A DNA stretch of 64,000 bases from Bacteroidia bacterium (GCA_022842625.1 JALHPG010000002.1:62001-126000); one strand, 5' to 3'. Positions 19,890 to 30,745 are shown, counted from the stretch's first letter. Program-made: numbers and translations. The notes: a model not told the origin generated them from the sequence alone.

Positions 19890-20945
19890 TTAGTTGCTCT
19901 TACTCATTGCTGCTAAATTCGCAATTCTAAATAGTAAACGAGCGGCAACGTTTGCATCCCAATCATCGCCATCGGCTCCCGGAGACACTTCATTAATGTC
20001 AAATGCAATTATCTTTCGTCCGCTTTTTACAATTTTTTCAATTAAAAACAAGATCTGTTCTGTTTCAAACCCACCGGCAACAGGCGTTCCGGTGTTTGGA
20101 CAAAGTTTAGGGTCTAAACCATCAATATCAAAACTTAAATAAATGTTTTGCGGCAATTCGTTAATGATGCGGTTACAAACTCTATCCCAGCTATCGCCAA
20201 CATATTGTGCGTACTTTATATCGCGATCAAAAAAAGTTTTGATCCTGCCGTTACTGTTGTTTATTAAATTAAGCTCTTCCTCGCAGTAGTCGCGAATACC
20301 CACCTGTACAAGCTTTTCAACCTGTTTAATTTTTAATGCATTAAACATAATTGATGCATGAGAGAATTCAAATCCTTCGTAAGCGTTACGAAGATCGGCA
20401 TGCGCATCTATTTGAAGTATTGTAAACTTTTCGTACTTCTCGGCCAATGCCTGCATCATGCCAAGTGGTGTAGAATGATCGCCGCCAATTAAACCAACAA
20501 ATTTTCCTTTATCTAAAAAATGAAGCGTACGGGTTTTAACCCAATTGTTTAACCATAAACATTCTTTAGTTATATGTTGCGAAATCTCTTTCAGTTCTTT
20601 ACTATTTTCGTCTGCTCCGTTAGCCAAAGCATCAATATAACGCTCGGCAGACTGACGCAAATTCTCACTTTTCGTTCTAACGTCCTGATCGATCGCATCC
20701 ATACCAATGCCTTTTTTCCAGGCATCTTTTACAGTAGGGTCGTATAGATCAACCTGGTAGCTGGCGTCAGATATAGCTTGTGGACCATCTGCTGTGCCGC
20801 CTCCGTAACTCACGGTTACTTCCCAAGGTACAGGAATTAAAACGGTTTCACATTCCTCTAAAGTAAAGGGTAAACCAAAAAGACCATCTTTTAACTGGCC
20901 AATACCATTTGAATCAAAATTTTTTATTTTATCTTCTTTTGTCAT
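19890..20945 (-). CDS. Arginase/agmatinase/formimidoylglutamase family ureohydrolase
   Basis: GGDHSTPLG, DAHADLR, LSFDIDGLDP metal-binding motifs. Confidence 0.9.
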   Translation of the reverse strand: MTKEDKIKNFDSNGIGQLKDGLFGLPFTLEECETVLIPVPWEVTVSYGGGTADGPQAISDASYQVDLYDPTVKDAWKKGIGMDAIDQDVRTKSENLRQSAERYIDALANGADENSKELKEISQHITKECLWLNNWVKTRTLHFLDKGKFVGLIGGDHSTPLGMMQALAEKYEKFTILQIDAHADLRNAYEGFEFSHASIMFNALKIKQVEKLVQVGIRDYCEEELNLINNSNGRIKTFFDRDIKYAQYVGDSWDRVCNRIINELPQNIYLSFDIDGLDPKLCPNTGTPVAGGFETEQILFLIEKIVKSGRKIIAFDINEVSPGADGDDWDANVAARLLFRIANLAAMSKSN

Positions 20946-20948
20946 AAT

Positions 20949-21599
20949 TTAAGGTGCAATTCGTTTAGTTTTCCATTCATTATTAATTAATTCATAGCAA
21001 ATTCTATCGTGCAAGCGGCTTTTACGGCCTTGCCAAAATTCATAATAATTTGCTTTTAAAACGTAGCCTCCCCAAAAATCGGGACGCTTAATGGTTTCGG
21101 GGGTAAATTGTTTTTTTAATTCTTCAACTTTTTTTTCTAATTCCTCGCGTGAAGATAATTGTTGGCTTTGAGCGCTTGCCCAAGTTCCAATTTTTGATTC
21201 GTATGGTCGGTTGTTGTAGTAAGCATCGGCCTGAGCGGCAGTGCTTTTTTCAACAATACCTTCAATACGAATTTGCCTTTCAAGTTGGGGCCAAAAAAAG
21301 GTTAAGCATGCATTAGGATTGTTGGCCAAATGTTGTGCCTTTACAGAATTATAATTGGTGTAAAAGAAAAAATCATTGTTTTGAAATTCGCGCAGATACA
21401 CAATGCGAGAAGACGGTTTGCCTTGTGGTGAGACCGTACTCAAATTACAGGCTTGAAATTCCTCTATTTTTGAATCAACGGCTTGTTGCAACCATAATTC
21501 GAATTGTAGATCTGGGTTTTTGTTGGCGTCTGTTTCACTTAGCGTTCCTTTTGTGAAATCCTCGCGCAATTTAACGATGTGGCTTCTTAAATCATCCAT
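20949..21599 (-). CDS. pdxH: Pyridoxamine 5'-phosphate oxidase
   Basis: SSRIVYLREFQNNDFFFYTNYNSVKAQHLANNP...RLHDRI. Confidence 0.95.
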   Translation of the reverse strand: MDDLRSHIVKLREDFTKGTLSETDANKNPDLQFELWLQQAVDSKIEEFQACNLSTVSPQGKPSSRIVYLREFQNNDFFFYTNYNSVKAQHLANNPNACLTFFWPQLERQIRIEGIVEKSTAAQADAYYNNRPYESKIGTWASAQSQQLSSREELEKKVEELKKQFTPETIKRPDFWGGYVLKANYYEFWQGRKSRLHDRICYELINNEWKTKRIAP

Positions 21600-21637
21600 A
21601 GTGTAAAGATAGATAGAAATTTGACTCTAGAAAAAAG

Positions 21638-21723
21638 AGCCACAGATTTCGCTTATCGCACAGAAAACTATTGTAGAATTAAATAAATCATAAAAATCTG
21701 CGGGATCCGTGAAATCTGCGGCT
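21638..21723. repeat. Inverted intergenic repeat, copy 1 (AGCCACAGATTTCGC ... GTGAAATCTGCGGCT)
   Basis: agccacagatttcgcttatcgcacaga...tctgcgggatccgtgaaatctgcggct; related copy at 42180-42283. Confidence 0.8.
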
Positions 21724-21726
21724 GAC

Positions 21727-22212
21727 CTAAAAGATCAGATTTCGTTTGCTGGCTAATTCGTTGGCTTCGATAGTTTGCACCTGTATTACTTCTTGTATTG
21801 TTTTTAATTTATCAATGATCTTAAATTGATAATTATGAAGGTCTTCGCCTTTTAATAAAATAAAATAATCTGTTTTTGGTAATTCCTTTATCAGCTTCAC
21901 GCTTTCATCCACATCAACGCTTCCAAACAGATCATCGGTTTTTACGTCATTTAAATTAGGCTCTTCAAAATTACTCGTGTTAGGAATGAGATAGTATTCA
22001 ATTCCCAAAGCATCATCCAAAAAATGATACAGTGAAAATTTAAACACTTTTCCATCTTTTAAATTAAATGGTAAATAATCGCTGAGCAATAAATTAATTT
22101 TTAGCGCCTCGTTTACTGCACTGGTTACGTGATATTGATTTTCAAGACACACGAGGCCTATCAGCACAAAATCAAAATCTTCTTCGCTGGTATTTAAAAC
22201 GTATTTAGCCAA
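21727..22212 (-). CDS. IPExxxVDY-type conserved Bacteroidota protein
   Basis: Overlaps the start of rnc; 161 aa with LGIEYYLIPNTSNFEEPN. Confidence 0.7.
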   Translation of the reverse strand: MAKYVLNTSEEDFDFVLIGLVCLENQYHVTSAVNEALKINLLLSDYLPFNLKDGKVFKFSLYHFLDDALGIEYYLIPNTSNFEEPNLNDVKTDDLFGSVDVDESVKLIKELPKTDYFILLKGEDLHNYQFKIIDKLKTIQEVIQVQTIEANELASKRNLIF

Positions 22213-22945
22213 TTTCTTTTTGCAATTCTTCTAAGGTTAATTGCGCGGCCTTTTGCTCAGCAACACGTTTACTAAAATTTTCAAATGTTATGTACGGCTT
22301 ATCGTTAATTATAACTTGAATAACATACAGTTTGTTGGCGCCTTGTTTCTCTTCGCTTAATAATTTATATTCTAATATCAGTTTATTTTTTTGGCAGTGA
22401 ATTTGGAGTTGACTTTTATAATCACTGTCTGTGTTAACCAACACGTTTATATCAATATGATATTTTATGATCTTTGACGAGATGAATTTTTTTGTTTTTT
22501 CATAACCAAGATCAAGGTAAACGGCGCCAATAAAGGCTTCAAAGACATCGCCATAGGCGCTTGACTTTAATTTTTCGTCTTTGGTTAAGTTAGCTTTTAA
22601 CTGCGCGTTAAAACCAAATTTAATTGAAAGCTCTTTTAAATTTTGGCCGTTTACGATCTTACTGCGAAGTTGAGTTAAAAAACCTTCGTCTTTATAGGGA
22701 TAAATATTAAATAGGTGTTCGGCAATAACAGCCCCTAAAACAGCATCGCCTAAAAACTCAAGTCTTTCGTTACTGATTGGATTACCATCTCGTTTTGCGG
22801 CAGCACTGCTGTGTAAAAAAGCCTGATGGTATAATGCTAAATTTTTTGGTGTAAACCCAATGGTAGTTTTTATCCATGCTTTAAAATCCTTATCGCTTTT
22901 AGTTTTTTTAAACCTAAGTTGCGATAATAATTTTTTTAGGGCCAA
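22205..22945 (-). CDS. rnc: Ribonuclease III
   Basis: NERLEFLGDAVLGAVIAEHLF and GDVFEAFIGAVYLDLGY. Confidence 0.97.
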   Translation of the reverse strand: MALKKLLSQLRFKKTKSDKDFKAWIKTTIGFTPKNLALYHQAFLHSSAAAKRDGNPISNERLEFLGDAVLGAVIAEHLFNIYPYKDEGFLTQLRSKIVNGQNLKELSIKFGFNAQLKANLTKDEKLKSSAYGDVFEAFIGAVYLDLGYEKTKKFISSKIIKYHIDINVLVNTDSDYKSQLQIHCQKNKLILEYKLLSEEKQGANKLYVIQVIINDKPYITFENFSKRVAEQKAAQLTLEELQKEIG

Positions 22946-22949
22946 AACT

Positions 22950-24203
22950 TTAAGGTTTAAATTTTCTGATCACAACAGCTGCATTGTGACCCCCGAAACC
23001 AAACGTATTGCTAATTGCAATGTTTACCGTACGTTTTTGCATGGTGTTAAACGTAAGATTCAATTTTGGATCTATTTCCGGGTCTGGAGTTGTGTGATTT
23101 ATTGTTGGGGGAATAATGTCGTTTTTAACGGCTAAAATTGCAGCAATACCTTCAATTGCCCCGGCAGCGCCTAAAAGGTGGCCTGTCATACTTTTTGTTG
23201 AACTAATGTTTAATTTATAAGCATGTTCTCCAAAAATATTTTCAATTGCTTTTAATTCAGCTGTATCGCCAAGAGGAGTACTGGTTCCATGGGTATTAAT
23301 ATAATCAACTTCTGTAGGATCAATTCCTGCATCTTTTATGGCACGTTTCATTACTAAGGTTGCGCCTAATCCTTCCGGATGAGGTGCGGTAATGTGATGA
23401 GCGTCAGCGCTCATTCCGCCACCAATAATTTCGGCATAAATTTTCGCTCCACGAGCTAAAGCGTGATCAAGTTCTTCTAAAATAATGGCTGCTCCACCTT
23501 CTCCTAAAACAAAACCATCTCTGTCTTTGTCGTAGGGTCTAGAAGCTTTTGCAGGATCATCGTTTCTTGTGCTCATGGCTTGGCAAGCATTAAAACCGCC
23601 AATACCACTTTCGTTAATAGCAGCTTCGCTTCCGCCACTAATAATGGCGTTTGCTTTTCCTAAACGAATATAATTAAAAGCATCAATTAATGCGTTTGTA
23701 GAAGAGGCGCAAGCTGAAACTGTTGTAAAATTTGGTCCTCTTAAACCAAAGCGAATAGAGATATGACCGCTACAAATATCGGCGATCATTTTTGGAATAA
23801 AAAAAGGATTAAAACGAGGGGTGCCATCACCTTTAGCAAAAGCAAAGGTTTCGTTTTGGAAAGTATCTAAACCACCAATACCACTCCCCCAAATAACACC
23901 AATTTCATTTTTATCGATACCCTCAGCGTCAAGTCCGCTATCTGCAAATGCTTGAACGCTTGCGGCAATACCATACCAAGAATAAGTGTCTAATTTACGC
24001 GCTTCTTTTTTATCAAAATAATCATCGGTATTAAACCCTTTTACTTCGCAAGCAAATCTTGTTTTAAATTTTGATGCATCAAAACGTGTAATAGGGGCTG
24101 CGCCGCTAACACCATTAATCAGATTGGTCCAATAATCATTAACATTATTGCCCAAAGGGGTAATGGCCCCAAGACCAGTAACTACTACACGTTTTAACTG
24201 CAT
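22950..24203 (-). CDS. fabF: Beta-ketoacyl-ACP synthase II
   Basis: KRVVVTGLGAITPLGN, SACASS active site, NTHGTSTPLGD, KSMTGHLLGAAG. Confidence 0.97.
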   Translation of the reverse strand: MQLKRVVVTGLGAITPLGNNVNDYWTNLINGVSGAAPITRFDASKFKTRFACEVKGFNTDDYFDKKEARKLDTYSWYGIAASVQAFADSGLDAEGIDKNEIGVIWGSGIGGLDTFQNETFAFAKGDGTPRFNPFFIPKMIADICSGHISIRFGLRGPNFTTVSACASSTNALIDAFNYIRLGKANAIISGGSEAAINESGIGGFNACQAMSTRNDDPAKASRPYDKDRDGFVLGEGGAAIILEELDHALARGAKIYAEIIGGGMSADAHHITAPHPEGLGATLVMKRAIKDAGIDPTEVDYINTHGTSTPLGDTAELKAIENIFGEHAYKLNISSTKSMTGHLLGAAGAIEGIAAILAVKNDIIPPTINHTTPDPEIDPKLNLTFNTMQKRTVNIAISNTFGFGGHNAAVVIRKFKP

Positions 24204-24212
24204 AAAATAAAA

Positions 24213-24452
24213 TTAGTTTTTTGCGTTTGCCTCAATGTAAGCAATTGCATCACCTACTGTGCCAATTTTCTCGGCTTGCTCATCAGGAATAGCGATGTTA
24301 AACTCTTTTTCGAATTCCATGATCAATTCCACAGTATCTAACGAGTCTGCTCCTAAATCATTAGTAAAGCTAGCTGTTGGTGTTACTTCTTTCTCATCAA
24401 CGCCTAATTTATCAACGATGATTGATTTTACTTTGTTTGCAATGTCTGACAT
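24213..24452 (-). CDS. acpP: Acyl carrier protein
   Basis: [51 protein letters not shown], 79 aa; the ORF-track start at 24551 is too far upstream. Confidence 0.97.
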   Translation of the reverse strand: MSDIANKVKSIIVDKLGVDEKEVTPTASFTNDLGADSLDTVELIMEFEKEFNIAIPDEQAEKIGTVGDAIAYIEANAKN

Positions 24453-24607
24453 TATAATTCTTTTTAAATTTGGCACAAAAATAATTATATCGCAGCTAAA
24501 ACAAAATTTAAACTCAAAAATAACCTCGAATTTTTGATAATTTGTTAGCATCCAAAGTTAAATTTTAGTTAACTTATTGAAAACTAAGCTGTAACAAAAT
24601 TCAATAG

Positions 24608-24913
24608 TTAAGAAGTTTTTTTCACCACATGGCGGTTATGATGATGCCTGTTATGATTATGCCTGTTTACTGGGGGCTTTTGATCTAATACTGACTGGCT
24701 TTTGTCCTTAATCACATAGGTAGTTAAAATATAGAGCACTAAACTTGCTCCCACTATTCCTCCCATTACTATTAAACCCTGTGTGTTAAGGTTTGACATT
24801 TGATTACCCGAATTATTCGTTACACTATCCATAACCCCGGCAACCATTCTTTGGCTGCTAACAAGCACCAACCCTACTAGGATTGACATTGCTCTAAAAT
24901 TTATTGTTTTCAT
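24608..24913 (-). CDS. Small secreted/membrane protein with His/Asn/Arg-rich C-terminus
   Basis: MKTINFRAMSILVGLVLVSSQ... TM MGGIVGASLVLYILTTYVI... NRHNHNRHHHNRHVVKKTS. Confidence 0.6.
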   Translation of the reverse strand: MKTINFRAMSILVGLVLVSSQRMVAGVMDSVTNNSGNQMSNLNTQGLIVMGGIVGASLVLYILTTYVIKDKSQSVLDQKPPVNRHNHNRHHHNRHVVKKTS

Positions 24914-25027
24914 ATGATCTGTTTTTATGATGTTTCTACCTATATAAACGTTATGTATCACATGTAGGTTGGCAAAATATGTGCCTGTTTGGCTTATTTT
25001 TTGTTTTTTTATTAAATATTTATTACT

Positions 25028-25035
25028 TATATTTG
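25028..25035 (+). promoter_or_regulatory. Candidate Bacteroidota -7 element (TAnnTTTG) for rimP-nusA-infB
   Basis: TATATTTG, with TTG at 25001-25003 upstream (spacing 24 nt, slightly long). Confidence 0.45.
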
Positions 25036-25058
25036 CACTCACGAAAATAACTAAAGAA

Positions 25059-25086
25059 AAAGAGGGGACAGTTGTCCCCTCTTTTA
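25059..25086 (+). promoter_or_regulatory. Leader hairpin upstream of rimP, attenuator-like
   Basis: aaagaggggac agtt gtcccctcttt followed by T-rich tract. Confidence 0.6.
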
Positions 25087-25097
25087 TTGTAAAAAAA

Positions 25098-25562
25098 TTG
25101 ATAACAAAAGAATTCATATCCGCATTAATAGCAGAGCATTTAGGCAACGGGCCTATTTTTGCTACCGGCCTAAGAATTGGTTCTGATAATCAGATCAATG
25201 TTTTTTTAGATGGGGATGAAGGTGTTACCATAAAAGATTGCGTGGCACTTAGCAGATATCTTGAAAAAATGTTAGACGAGAGGGGCGAACTTTTTGCTTT
25301 AGATGTAAGTTCGCATGGCGCAACCACTCCGCTTGTGTTGCCAAGACAATACAAAAAGCACATTGGACGTGAATTTGAAATTAAATTTGAAGACGGCACA
25401 AAAACCGAAGGAACTTTGGTAAGTTTTGATGGCAACGAAATAATTTTAGAAAACACCGTTAGAGAAAACAAGCCAATTGGCAAAGGAAAAATTGATGTTA
25501 CAAAACAACAAATAATAAAATATAATCAAATAAAAGAATCAAAAGTTAAACTCAAATTTTAA
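25098..25562 (+). CDS. rimP: Ribosome maturation factor RimP (TTG start proposed)
   Basis: GLRIGSDNQINVFLDGDEGVTIKDCVALSRYLEKML...FALDVSSHGATTPL; directly upstream of nusA. Confidence 0.88.
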   Translation: MITKEFISALIAEHLGNGPIFATGLRIGSDNQINVFLDGDEGVTIKDCVALSRYLEKMLDERGELFALDVSSHGATTPLVLPRQYKKHIGREFEIKFEDGTKTEGTLVSFDGNEIILENTVRENKPIGKGKIDVTKQQIIKYNQIKESKVKLKF

Positions 25563-25574
25563 AAAAGAAAGACC

Positions 25575-26834
25575 ATGGAAGCCGTTAACCTTATTGAATC
25601 GTTTTCAGAATTTAAAGACAATAAAAACATTGATCGTGCTACATTAATGAGCATTATTGAAGATGTTTTTAGAAGTATGCTAATAAAAAAATATGGCAGC
25701 GATAAAAATTTTGACATCATCGTTAACCCTGACAAAGGCGACGTAGAGATCTATAAAAACCGTAAGATCGTTGATGATGAGTTTGCAGAAGATTCTTTTG
25801 ATTATGATGAGAATAAACACATAAGCTTTTCAGCTGCTCAAAAAATTGAACCGGATTTTGAAATTGGTGAAGACCTTTCAGAAAAAGTTAAACTTGAAGA
25901 CTTTGGACGTCGCGCGGTGTTATCTGTTCGTCAAAACTTAGTTCAAAAAATTCTTGAACTTGAAAAAAGTGAGATCTATAATAAATACAAAGAAAAAGTT
26001 GGAGATATTATTACTGCAGAGGTTTATCAGGTTTGGAAAAAAGAGATCATGTTAATGGATGATGAGGGTAATGAATTATTATTGCCTAAAACAGAGCAGA
26101 TCCCTTCAGATTTTTTCAAAAAAGGCGACACTGTAAAAGCGGTTGTTTCTAAAGTTGAATTAAAAAACGGAACGCCTTCGATCGTTGTGTCAAGAACATC
26201 TCCTGTTTTCCTTGAGCGTTTATTTGAAAACGAGGTTCCTGAAATTTTTGATGGTTTAATTACCATTAAGAAAATTGTTCGTGAGCCGGGTGAGCGTGCT
26301 AAGGTAGCTGTAGAATCTTATGATGACAGAATTGATCCGGTTGGCGCTTGTGTTGGTATGAAAGGTTCTCGTATTCACGGAATTGTGCGTGAATTAAAAA
26401 ATGAGAATATTGACGTAATTAACTTTACAAGCAATCCTCAATTATTAATTCAGCGTACTTTAAGTCCGGCAAAAATTACTTCAATCAAAATTGATGAAGA
26501 TACTAAGCGCGCTGAGGTTTTCTTAAAACCTGATCAAATCAGTTTAGCAATTGGTAAAGGTGGCTTCAATATTAAATTAGCCGGTAAATTAACCGGATAC
26601 GAAATTGATGTATTCCGCGATACTGATGTGGATGTTGAAACAGAAGACGTTGACTTAGAAGAATTTTCAGATGAAATTGAAGCACACATCATTGAACAAT
26701 TAAAAACTATTGGTTGTGATACTGCTAAAGCCGTATTAGAATTAAGCAATGAAGAATTAGTTCGTCGTACAGGAATTGACGAAGAAACTATTCAAAGCGT
26801 GCGTGATGTATTAGCATCTGAGTTTGAAGACTAA
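25575..26834 (+). CDS. nusA: Transcription termination/antitermination protein NusA
   Basis: S1 domain then KH domains (DPVGACVGMKGSRIHGIVRELKNENIDVI; LAIGKGGFNIKLAGKLTGYEIDV). Confidence 0.97.
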   Translation: MEAVNLIESFSEFKDNKNIDRATLMSIIEDVFRSMLIKKYGSDKNFDIIVNPDKGDVEIYKNRKIVDDEFAEDSFDYDENKHISFSAAQKIEPDFEIGEDLSEKVKLEDFGRRAVLSVRQNLVQKILELEKSEIYNKYKEKVGDIITAEVYQVWKKEIMLMDDEGNELLLPKTEQIPSDFFKKGDTVKAVVSKVELKNGTPSIVVSRTSPVFLERLFENEVPEIFDGLITIKKIVREPGERAKVAVESYDDRIDPVGACVGMKGSRIHGIVRELKNENIDVINFTSNPQLLIQRTLSPAKITSIKIDEDTKRAEVFLKPDQISLAIGKGGFNIKLAGKLTGYEIDVFRDTDVDVETEDVDLEEFSDEIEAHIIEQLKTIGCDTAKAVLELSNEELVRRTGIDEETIQSVRDVLASEFED

Positions 26835-26929
26835 GATTGCCGGTATGCCGGGTGTTCTGCCTTTGGGTGGAGGTTGCGAATTGCCTTAATTTTCGCGAGA
26901 ATTAAAAATAAAAAAACAGAATAAAAAAT

Positions 26930-29734
26930 ATGTCAGAAGGAGCTAAAACACTTCGATTAAGCAAAGTGGCCAAAGAATTTAACCTTTCTTTAGGAAAGAT
27001 AGTTGAATTTCTTGCCTCCAAAGGCCATCAAATAGAAAGTAATCCTAATGCCAAAATTGGCGATGGGGAATACGGTCTGTTGCTGAAAGAATTTTCAAGC
27101 GATAAATCAGCTAGAGAAGAGGCTGAAAACGTGGCGCAAAACACAACTAAATTAAAGCGCGAAACCATATTACTCTCTGATGTAAAAGCAAAAAAGCAAA
27201 AAGAGGAAGAGGATGCTGATGAGTTCATGATCAAGGATCTTACCCTAAAATCAAAAATTGCCCCAACAGAAAAAACAGAGGTCGTAAAAGAAGCTCCTAA
27301 AACAGTTGAACCTGAAATTGTAAAGCAAGAAACTGCTACTAATAATGACGGGCCTAAGGTTATTGGAAAATTAGATCTTGATTCAATGAACCTCAAAACT
27401 AAGCCAGATAAAAAAACAAAAAAAGAGGCTGAGAAAAAGGAAGTTCTTGAGAAACCAACCGTTAAGGAACCGATCGTTGAAAGTCCTACTAAAATTAATC
27501 TTGAAGTAACTTCAGCCGAAACCCCTGTTGCAAAAGAAGAGCCTAAATCAGAATTCTTAGAAACAAAATACGAAAAACTAGAAGGGCCTAAAATTTTAAG
27601 AAGTATTGAATTACCGGTAGTTAAGGAAGTTTCAAAAAAACCCGTTAACGACCCTAATGCTGATAAGAAAAAACGCAAACGTATTCGTAAGGGCGGCTTA
27701 TCTCAGGAAGAAATTAAAAAAGTAGGTAAAGAACAATCTGCAATCGCAAGAGAGAAAGCTAAAGAAAAATATGGCGACCCTCGTGCAAAAAAACCGGTAA
27801 CTACTCCGGGTAAACCTCGTCACGAACTTACTGAAGAAGAAATTCAAGCTCAGATAAAAGAAACCCTTGCGCGATTAAGTGCAAAAGGAACTAAATCAAA
27901 AACATCAAAATACCGTCGTGAAAAACGTGATGATGTTCGTGAAAAAATGGCTGAAAAAGCAGAAATTGCTGAAGCAGACAGAAAAATTCTTAAGGTTGCA
28001 GAATTTGTTAGCGCAAATCAATTAGCGCAAATGATGGATGTTCAAGTAACAAAAATTATTTCTACTTGTATGTCTCTTGGTTTATTTGTTTCTATTAATC
28101 AACGTTTAGATGCAGAAACAATTTCGATCGTAGCAGAAGAGTTTGGATACAAAGTTGAATTTGCAAGTGCAGAAGATATTGAAACGATCAAAGAGGAAGA
28201 TAAAGATTCACCTGAAGATCTTATTTCTCGTCCGCCAATTGTTACCGTTATGGGTCACGTAGATCACGGTAAAACATCGTTACTTGACTTTATTCGTAAG
28301 GCCAACGTAATGGGTGGTGAAGCCGGAGGTATTACACAGCATATTGGTGCATACAATGTAAAAATGCAAGATGGTCGTAGTATGACCTTTTTAGATACTC
28401 CGGGTCACGAAGCGTTTACCGCTATGCGTGCACGTGGTGCTAAAGTTACCGATATCGCAATTATTGTAATTGCTGCCGATGACAGTATCATGCCGCAAAC
28501 TAAAGAGGCCATTAACCATGCGCAAGCAGCGGGTGTACCAATGATCTTTGCAATAAATAAAATTGATAAACCGGGTGCTAATCCTGATAAAATTCGTGAA
28601 GCGCTTTCGGTAATGAATATTTTAGTTGAAGAGTGGGGTGGTAAATACCAATGCCAGGAGATCTCTGCAAAAATGGGAAAAAACATCGATCTGCTTTTAG
28701 AAAAAGTTTTATTGGAATCAGATATGATGGATCTTAAAGCTAATCCTAATAAAAACGCAGCGGGTAGTGTAATTGAAGCTAGTATGGAAGAAGGTCGCGG
28801 TTACGTGGCAACTATTCTAGTGCAAAGCGGAACATTAAAAATTGGTGATGTAATGTTAGCCGGAAGTTTTAGCGGCCGTGTACGTGCTATGTTTAACGAA
28901 CGTGGTCAAAAAGTAGATCATGCCGGACCATCATTTCCTGTTAAAGTATTAGGCTTAAGTGGTGCGCCAACCGCTGGTGATAAGTTTAATGTGATGAGTG
29001 ATGAGCGTGAAGCGAGAGAAATTGCAAACAAACGTTTACAGTTACAGCGTGAGCAAGGAATCAGAACACACAAACATATTACTCTAGATGAAATTGGACG
29101 TCGTTTAGCAATAGGTGATTTCAAAGAATTAAATGTAATTGTTAAAGGTGATGTGGATGGATCTATTGAAGCGTTATCTGATTCATTATTAAAATTATCT
29201 ACAGAAAAAGTTGCTGTAAATATTATTCACAAATCAGTAGGTGCAATTAGCGAGAGCGATGTTTTATTAGCATCAGCTTCTAACGCCATCATTATTGGTT
29301 TCCAGGTAAGACCTAGTACAAGCGCTCGTAAATTAGCCGAAGTTGAAGAAATTGATATTCGTTTATATTCTATTATCTACGATGCCATCAACGAAATTAA
29401 AGCGGCAATGGAAGGTATGTTAGCGCCTGAGTTTGAAGAGAAGATCGTTTGTAACATCGAGATCAGAGATGTGTTTAATATTACGAAGGTTGGTACAATT
29501 GCCGGTTGTTATGTGTTAGATGGTAAAGTTACACGTAATACAAAAGTACGTGTGATCCGCGATGGCATTGTAATTCACACCGGAACACTTGGTTCATTAA
29601 AACGCTTTAAGGATGATGTAAAAGAAGTAACAACAGGTTATGAGTGCGGATTGAATATTGATAAATTTGACGATATAAAAGTTGGAGATATTATTGAAGG
29701 ATATGACTTAGTTGAGATTAAAGCAAAACTTTAA
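26930..29734 (+). CDS. infB: Translation initiation factor IF-2
   Basis: [42 protein letters not shown]. Confidence 0.98.
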   Translation: MSEGAKTLRLSKVAKEFNLSLGKIVEFLASKGHQIESNPNAKIGDGEYGLLLKEFSSDKSAREEAENVAQNTTKLKRETILLSDVKAKKQKEEEDADEFMIKDLTLKSKIAPTEKTEVVKEAPKTVEPEIVKQETATNNDGPKVIGKLDLDSMNLKTKPDKKTKKEAEKKEVLEKPTVKEPIVESPTKINLEVTSAETPVAKEEPKSEFLETKYEKLEGPKILRSIELPVVKEVSKKPVNDPNADKKKRKRIRKGGLSQEEIKKVGKEQSAIAREKAKEKYGDPRAKKPVTTPGKPRHELTEEEIQAQIKETLARLSAKGTKSKTSKYRREKRDDVREKMAEKAEIAEADRKILKVAEFVSANQLAQMMDVQVTKIISTCMSLGLFVSINQRLDAETISIVAEEFGYKVEFASAEDIETIKEEDKDSPEDLISRPPIVTVMGHVDHGKTSLLDFIRKANVMGGEAGGITQHIGAYNVKMQDGRSMTFLDTPGHEAFTAMRARGAKVTDIAIIVIAADDSIMPQTKEAINHAQAAGVPMIFAINKIDKPGANPDKIREALSVMNILVEEWGGKYQCQEISAKMGKNIDLLLEKVLLESDMMDLKANPNKNAAGSVIEASMEEGRGYVATILVQSGTLKIGDVMLAGSFSGRVRAMFNERGQKVDHAGPSFPVKVLGLSGAPTAGDKFNVMSDEREAREIANKRLQLQREQGIRTHKHITLDEIGRRLAIGDFKELNVIVKGDVDGSIEALSDSLLKLSTEKVAVNIIHKSVGAISESDVLLASASNAIIIGFQVRPSTSARKLAEVEEIDIRLYSIIYDAINEIKAAMEGMLAPEFEEKIVCNIEIRDVFNITKVGTIAGCYVLDGKVTRNTKVRVIRDGIVIHTGTLGSLKRFKDDVKEVTTGYECGLNIDKFDDIKVGDIIEGYDLVEIKAKL

Positions 29735-29756
29735 AAAAACATCATTTTATTTTATT

Positions 29757-29790
29757 AAAAGTCCGCCCAATAAGCGGATTTTTTTATTTT
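29757..29790 (+). terminator. Terminator after infB
   Basis: aaaagtccgcccaataagcggatttttttatttt. Confidence 0.75.
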
Positions 29791-30172
29791 TATACTTTTC
29801 TTCCTTTAATACAGACTATTTCCCGCCTAATTATTTCTGTTTCATTCCTAATAACCTGATTTATCTATTCGTTTCTAAAAAAGCCTATACAACAAGAATA
29901 AACATATTTCTATCTAATTGTAAGAAAGCTGGTCGGTATTATTACCAAATGCAACATCGATATATAATTAGTTTATTATCAATAAGTTAAATTCGACAAA
30001 CAACAATTAAACAATATTTATACATCATTTTAACCTAAATTTAAGAGTAAATAAACAAACAAAAAATAATACTTATTTCGTAACTTTTTAATAAATACAA
30101 CGTTTAAGCCTTGTATATATGATCTATTTATAGTTTGAAACAATAAATGGAGCAAAAAATAAGGAATAAATT

Positions 30173-30745
30173 ATGAGAATACTTAAGGAAGAAGAATTCA
30201 ACAACCTAGCGCTAAAGGGTAAAGGCAGAAGTTCCCCGATATTTAATTCACTTTTAAATCTAAACGTTGGTGAAGGAGTGCTCATCGAAAAAAAGGATTG
30301 GAACCGTAAGGCAAGCCCGAGCACGTTAGTAAAGTATATTGAAAAAACACACGCATTAAAATTTACTTGTGGCGAATTACTTAACGGACAAGGCTGGGCT
30401 GTAAAGCGCATAGAATATAGTGTTGCGGCGGTTCAAAAAAAACAAGTTCTTCCAAAAACAGAAAAAGAAATCCTTCCTTCTAATGAAATAATGCAAGATG
30501 AAATTTATACAGAGGAGGGTCAATTAAAATTAAAATCAGATATTGTTATTTTTTATTTAGGTAGAATTGCTGCCTGCAAAATAGAAAAAATAGAAGATTC
30601 GCTGAAAGCCGTAATGGATCAGTTCTGGGAGCAAGATAGAGCTGTTCTTAAAAAACTTTTCTTAGAAGCAATTGATGTTCTTTCAAAATCAAATCACATT
30701 GTGATCGAAAACGGAAAAACATATATTCCATTAAAAAGGAATTAA
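30173..30745 (+). CDS. Hypothetical protein
   Basis: 190-aa intact ORF with ATG start in an intergenic gap; no recognised family. Confidence 0.65.
   Translation: MRILKEEEFNNLALKGKGRSSPIFNSLLNLNVGEGVLIEKKDWNRKASPSTLVKYIEKTHALKFTCGELLNGQGWAVKRIEYSVAAVQKKQVLPKTEKEILPSNEIMQDEIYTEEGQLKLKSDIVIFYLGRIAACKIEKIEDSLKAVMDQFWEQDRAVLKKLFLEAIDVLSKSNHIVIENGKTYIPLKRN

Noticed and set aside
24969-25097. ORF-track N-terminal extension of RimP
   Set aside because: MAKYVPVWLIFCFFIKYLL... covers the putative promoter and hairpin leader; RimP similarity begins near 25098.
27028-27678. 216-aa minus-strand ORF
   Set aside because: Antisense of the infB N-terminal Lys/Glu-rich region; Ser/Phe-rich composition is an artefact.
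29712-29990. 92-aa plus-strand ORF
   Set aside because: Overlaps the end of infB and contains its terminator; no coding signal.
30124-30411. 95-aa minus-strand ORF
   Set aside because: Antisense to the 30173 ORF, which is longer and has a better start.
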